Source: Candidatus Omnitrophota bacterium (GTDB lineage Bacteria > Omnitrophota > Gorgyraeia > Gygaellales > Profunditerraquicolaceae). Taken from it: a stretch of 5,433 nt of DNA. The stretch is from the NCBI GenBank assembly GCA_023818905.1, contig JAMWDE010000074.1:1-5433 (forward strand), in the 5' to 3' direction. The position numbers and the translations under genes are program-made. The notes beneath the pieces are model-generated. The model worked only from the letters and a program-made list of their open reading frames with translations. It had not been told where the DNA came from and did not search any database. Of this stretch, positions 4,550-5,433 are shown piece after piece. Within the stretch, counting starts at the first letter, position 1, and every line of letters begins with the position of its first letter.

Positions 4550-5433
4550 TTATTCTTTATCTAATTTAGACTCCAACACCTCTAATCTCTTCTCTATATT
4601 TTCAATTTTCTTATATAACCGAGGTAGATTCTGCACGCAAGCATTTATGCGTTTGGCAATCTGGTGAGGTTTTGCTGGATAACCTGAAACAGTAGTATGC
4701 GGTGGAACTGATTTAGTCACTCCTGCCTGAGCTGCTACCACTGCACCATCGCCTATATTAATATGCCCTACCAATCCTGCCTGACCTGCCAAGGTTACCT
4801 CTCTGCCAATAACAGTACTTCCAGAGATTCCTACTTGGGCAACGATGATGGAGTTCTCGCCGATAATAACATTGTGCGCTATCTGAACGAGATTATCAAT
4901 CTTTGCGCCTCTACCAATCAGTGTTTTATCAAAACGGGCGCGATCAACAGTCACATTTGCCCCAATTTCAACATCATCCTCAATCACCACTGTACCTATC
5001 TGAGGTATCTTATGATGTACACCATCTAAAGTTACATAACCAAAACCATCTGCACCTATAACGGTACCTGAATGGATTATAACGTGATTACCGATGACTA
5101 CACGTTCACGTATAGAAACCTGAGGATATATAATGGTATTGGCTCCTATCTGTGTGGCATATCCTATATAGCACCCAGCATAAATTATGGTGTTATCTCC
5201 AACTGATGCCTCATCTTCTATTACAGTGTAAGGACCAACTGCTACATCCTTGCCCAATTTTACATTCTTACCTATTACCGCCGTAGGATGAATACCTTTG
5301 GGATGAGTAGGTTGATAGGATGACATAAGGGAAACTATTTTTGCAAATGCCAAAGAAGGATTCTGAGTGCGGATGATAGGCTTAGGAGCGCTCTTTATCT
5401 CTTTGGAAGTAATAATTGCTGAGGCGCGGGTCT
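4550..5433 (-). CDS. lpxD: UDP-3-O-acylglucosamine N-acyltransferase LpxD (5' end outside the window)
   Basis: LpxD adds the second 3-hydroxyacyl chain, to the 2-amino group of UDP-3-O-acylglucosamine, the third step of lipid A synthesis. The frame is open to the right edge. 293 residues are visible, including NPSLAFAKI, the end of the N-terminal uridine-binding domain. The TTG at 5353 falls inside that motif and is not the real start. Judged by E. coli LpxD (341 residues), about 50 N-terminal residues are missing. Many hexapeptide repeats build the left-handed beta helix. His in IAHNV and His in VGHINIG are 37 residues apart, exactly as E. coli H239 (catalytic) and H276. The tail ([24 protein letters not shown]) is a helix with heptad-like leucines, matching the C-terminal helical extension of LpxD. 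TAA stop, 4 bases before lpxC. Confidence 0.96.
   Translation of the reverse strand, partial: TRASAIITSKEIKSAPKPIIRTQNPSLAFAKIVSLMSSYQPTHPKGIHPTAVIGKNVKLGKDVAVGPYTVIEDEASVGDNTIIYAGCYIGYATQIGANTIIYPQVSIRERVVIGNHVIIHSGTVIGADGFGYVTLDGVHHKIPQIGTVVIEDDVEIGANVTVDRARFDKTLIGRGAKIDNLVQIAHNVIIGENSIIVAQVGISGSTVIGREVTLAGQAGLVGHINIGDGAVVAAQAGVTKSVPPHTTVSGYPAKPHQIAKRINACVQNLPRLYKKIENIEKRLEVLESKLDKE

Noticed and set aside
5351..5353. TTG as the start codon of lpxD
   Set aside because: It falls within the conserved NPSLAFAKI segment. The frame stays open with family-like sequence to the window edge, so the true start is outside.
1..5433. CRISPR array, toxin-antitoxin pair, phage genes or a multi-gene defence system
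   Set aside because: No regularly spaced repeats and no proteins of those families appear on either strand. The genes are housekeeping apart from the CBM48 and radical SAM proteins.

Overview
This A+T-rich window has every gene on the minus strand. It reads as the chromosome of a Gram-negative bacterium that makes lipid A. The most likely source is a Candidatus Omnitrophota-like member of the wider PVC group, or another uncultured lineage. That placement is an inference from four things: the LpxC-FabZ fusion architecture, LpxI in place of LpxH, a stand-alone glycogen-binding (CBM48/AMPK-type) protein, and heavy use of A/T-ending codons such as ATA for Ile. There is no rRNA or other marker to confirm it.

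Right two thirds (1633-5433): a compact lipid A operon in the order lpxD (5' end outside the window), lpxC-fabZ, lpxA, lpxI. Neighbouring genes overlap by 3 bases or lie 4-7 bases apart, so it is almost certainly one transcript whose promoter lies beyond the right edge. LpxA, LpxC and LpxD add the acyl chains to UDP-GlcNAc and deacetylate it. LpxI then cleaves UDP-diacylglucosamine to lipid X. FabZ dehydrates beta-hydroxyacyl-ACP and so competes for the acyl donors used by LpxA and LpxD. lpxB and lpxK are not in the window.

The most striking feature is one in-frame TGA (3514-3516) inside the fused lpxC-fabZ frame. It replaces the invariant Gly of the FabZ FFxGHFPG motif, immediately before the catalytic His. 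The frame is otherwise intact on both sides, and TGA acts as a normal stop for fabZ and lpxI. This is therefore a recent nonsense change, a sequencing or assembly error, or readthrough/recoding at one site, rather than a frameshift or a visibly genome-wide code change.

Middle (1000-1632): a single-gene unit encoding a 90-residue CBM48 protein, with a near-consensus sigma70 promoter, a strong ribosome binding site and a rho-independent terminator. The stretch between this unit and lpxI (about 190 bases, 1441-1632) holds only weak repeats. I see no convincing gene or lpx terminator in it.

Left part (1-999): a radical SAM protein gene ends 3 bases before a tRNA-Arg(TCG), which suggests co-transcription. 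Past the tRNA, about 200 non-coding bases contain a two-block direct repeat resembling insertion-sequence ends. At the very edge a strong Shine-Dalgarno sequence is folded into a hairpin, probably the leader of a minus-strand gene that starts just outside the window.
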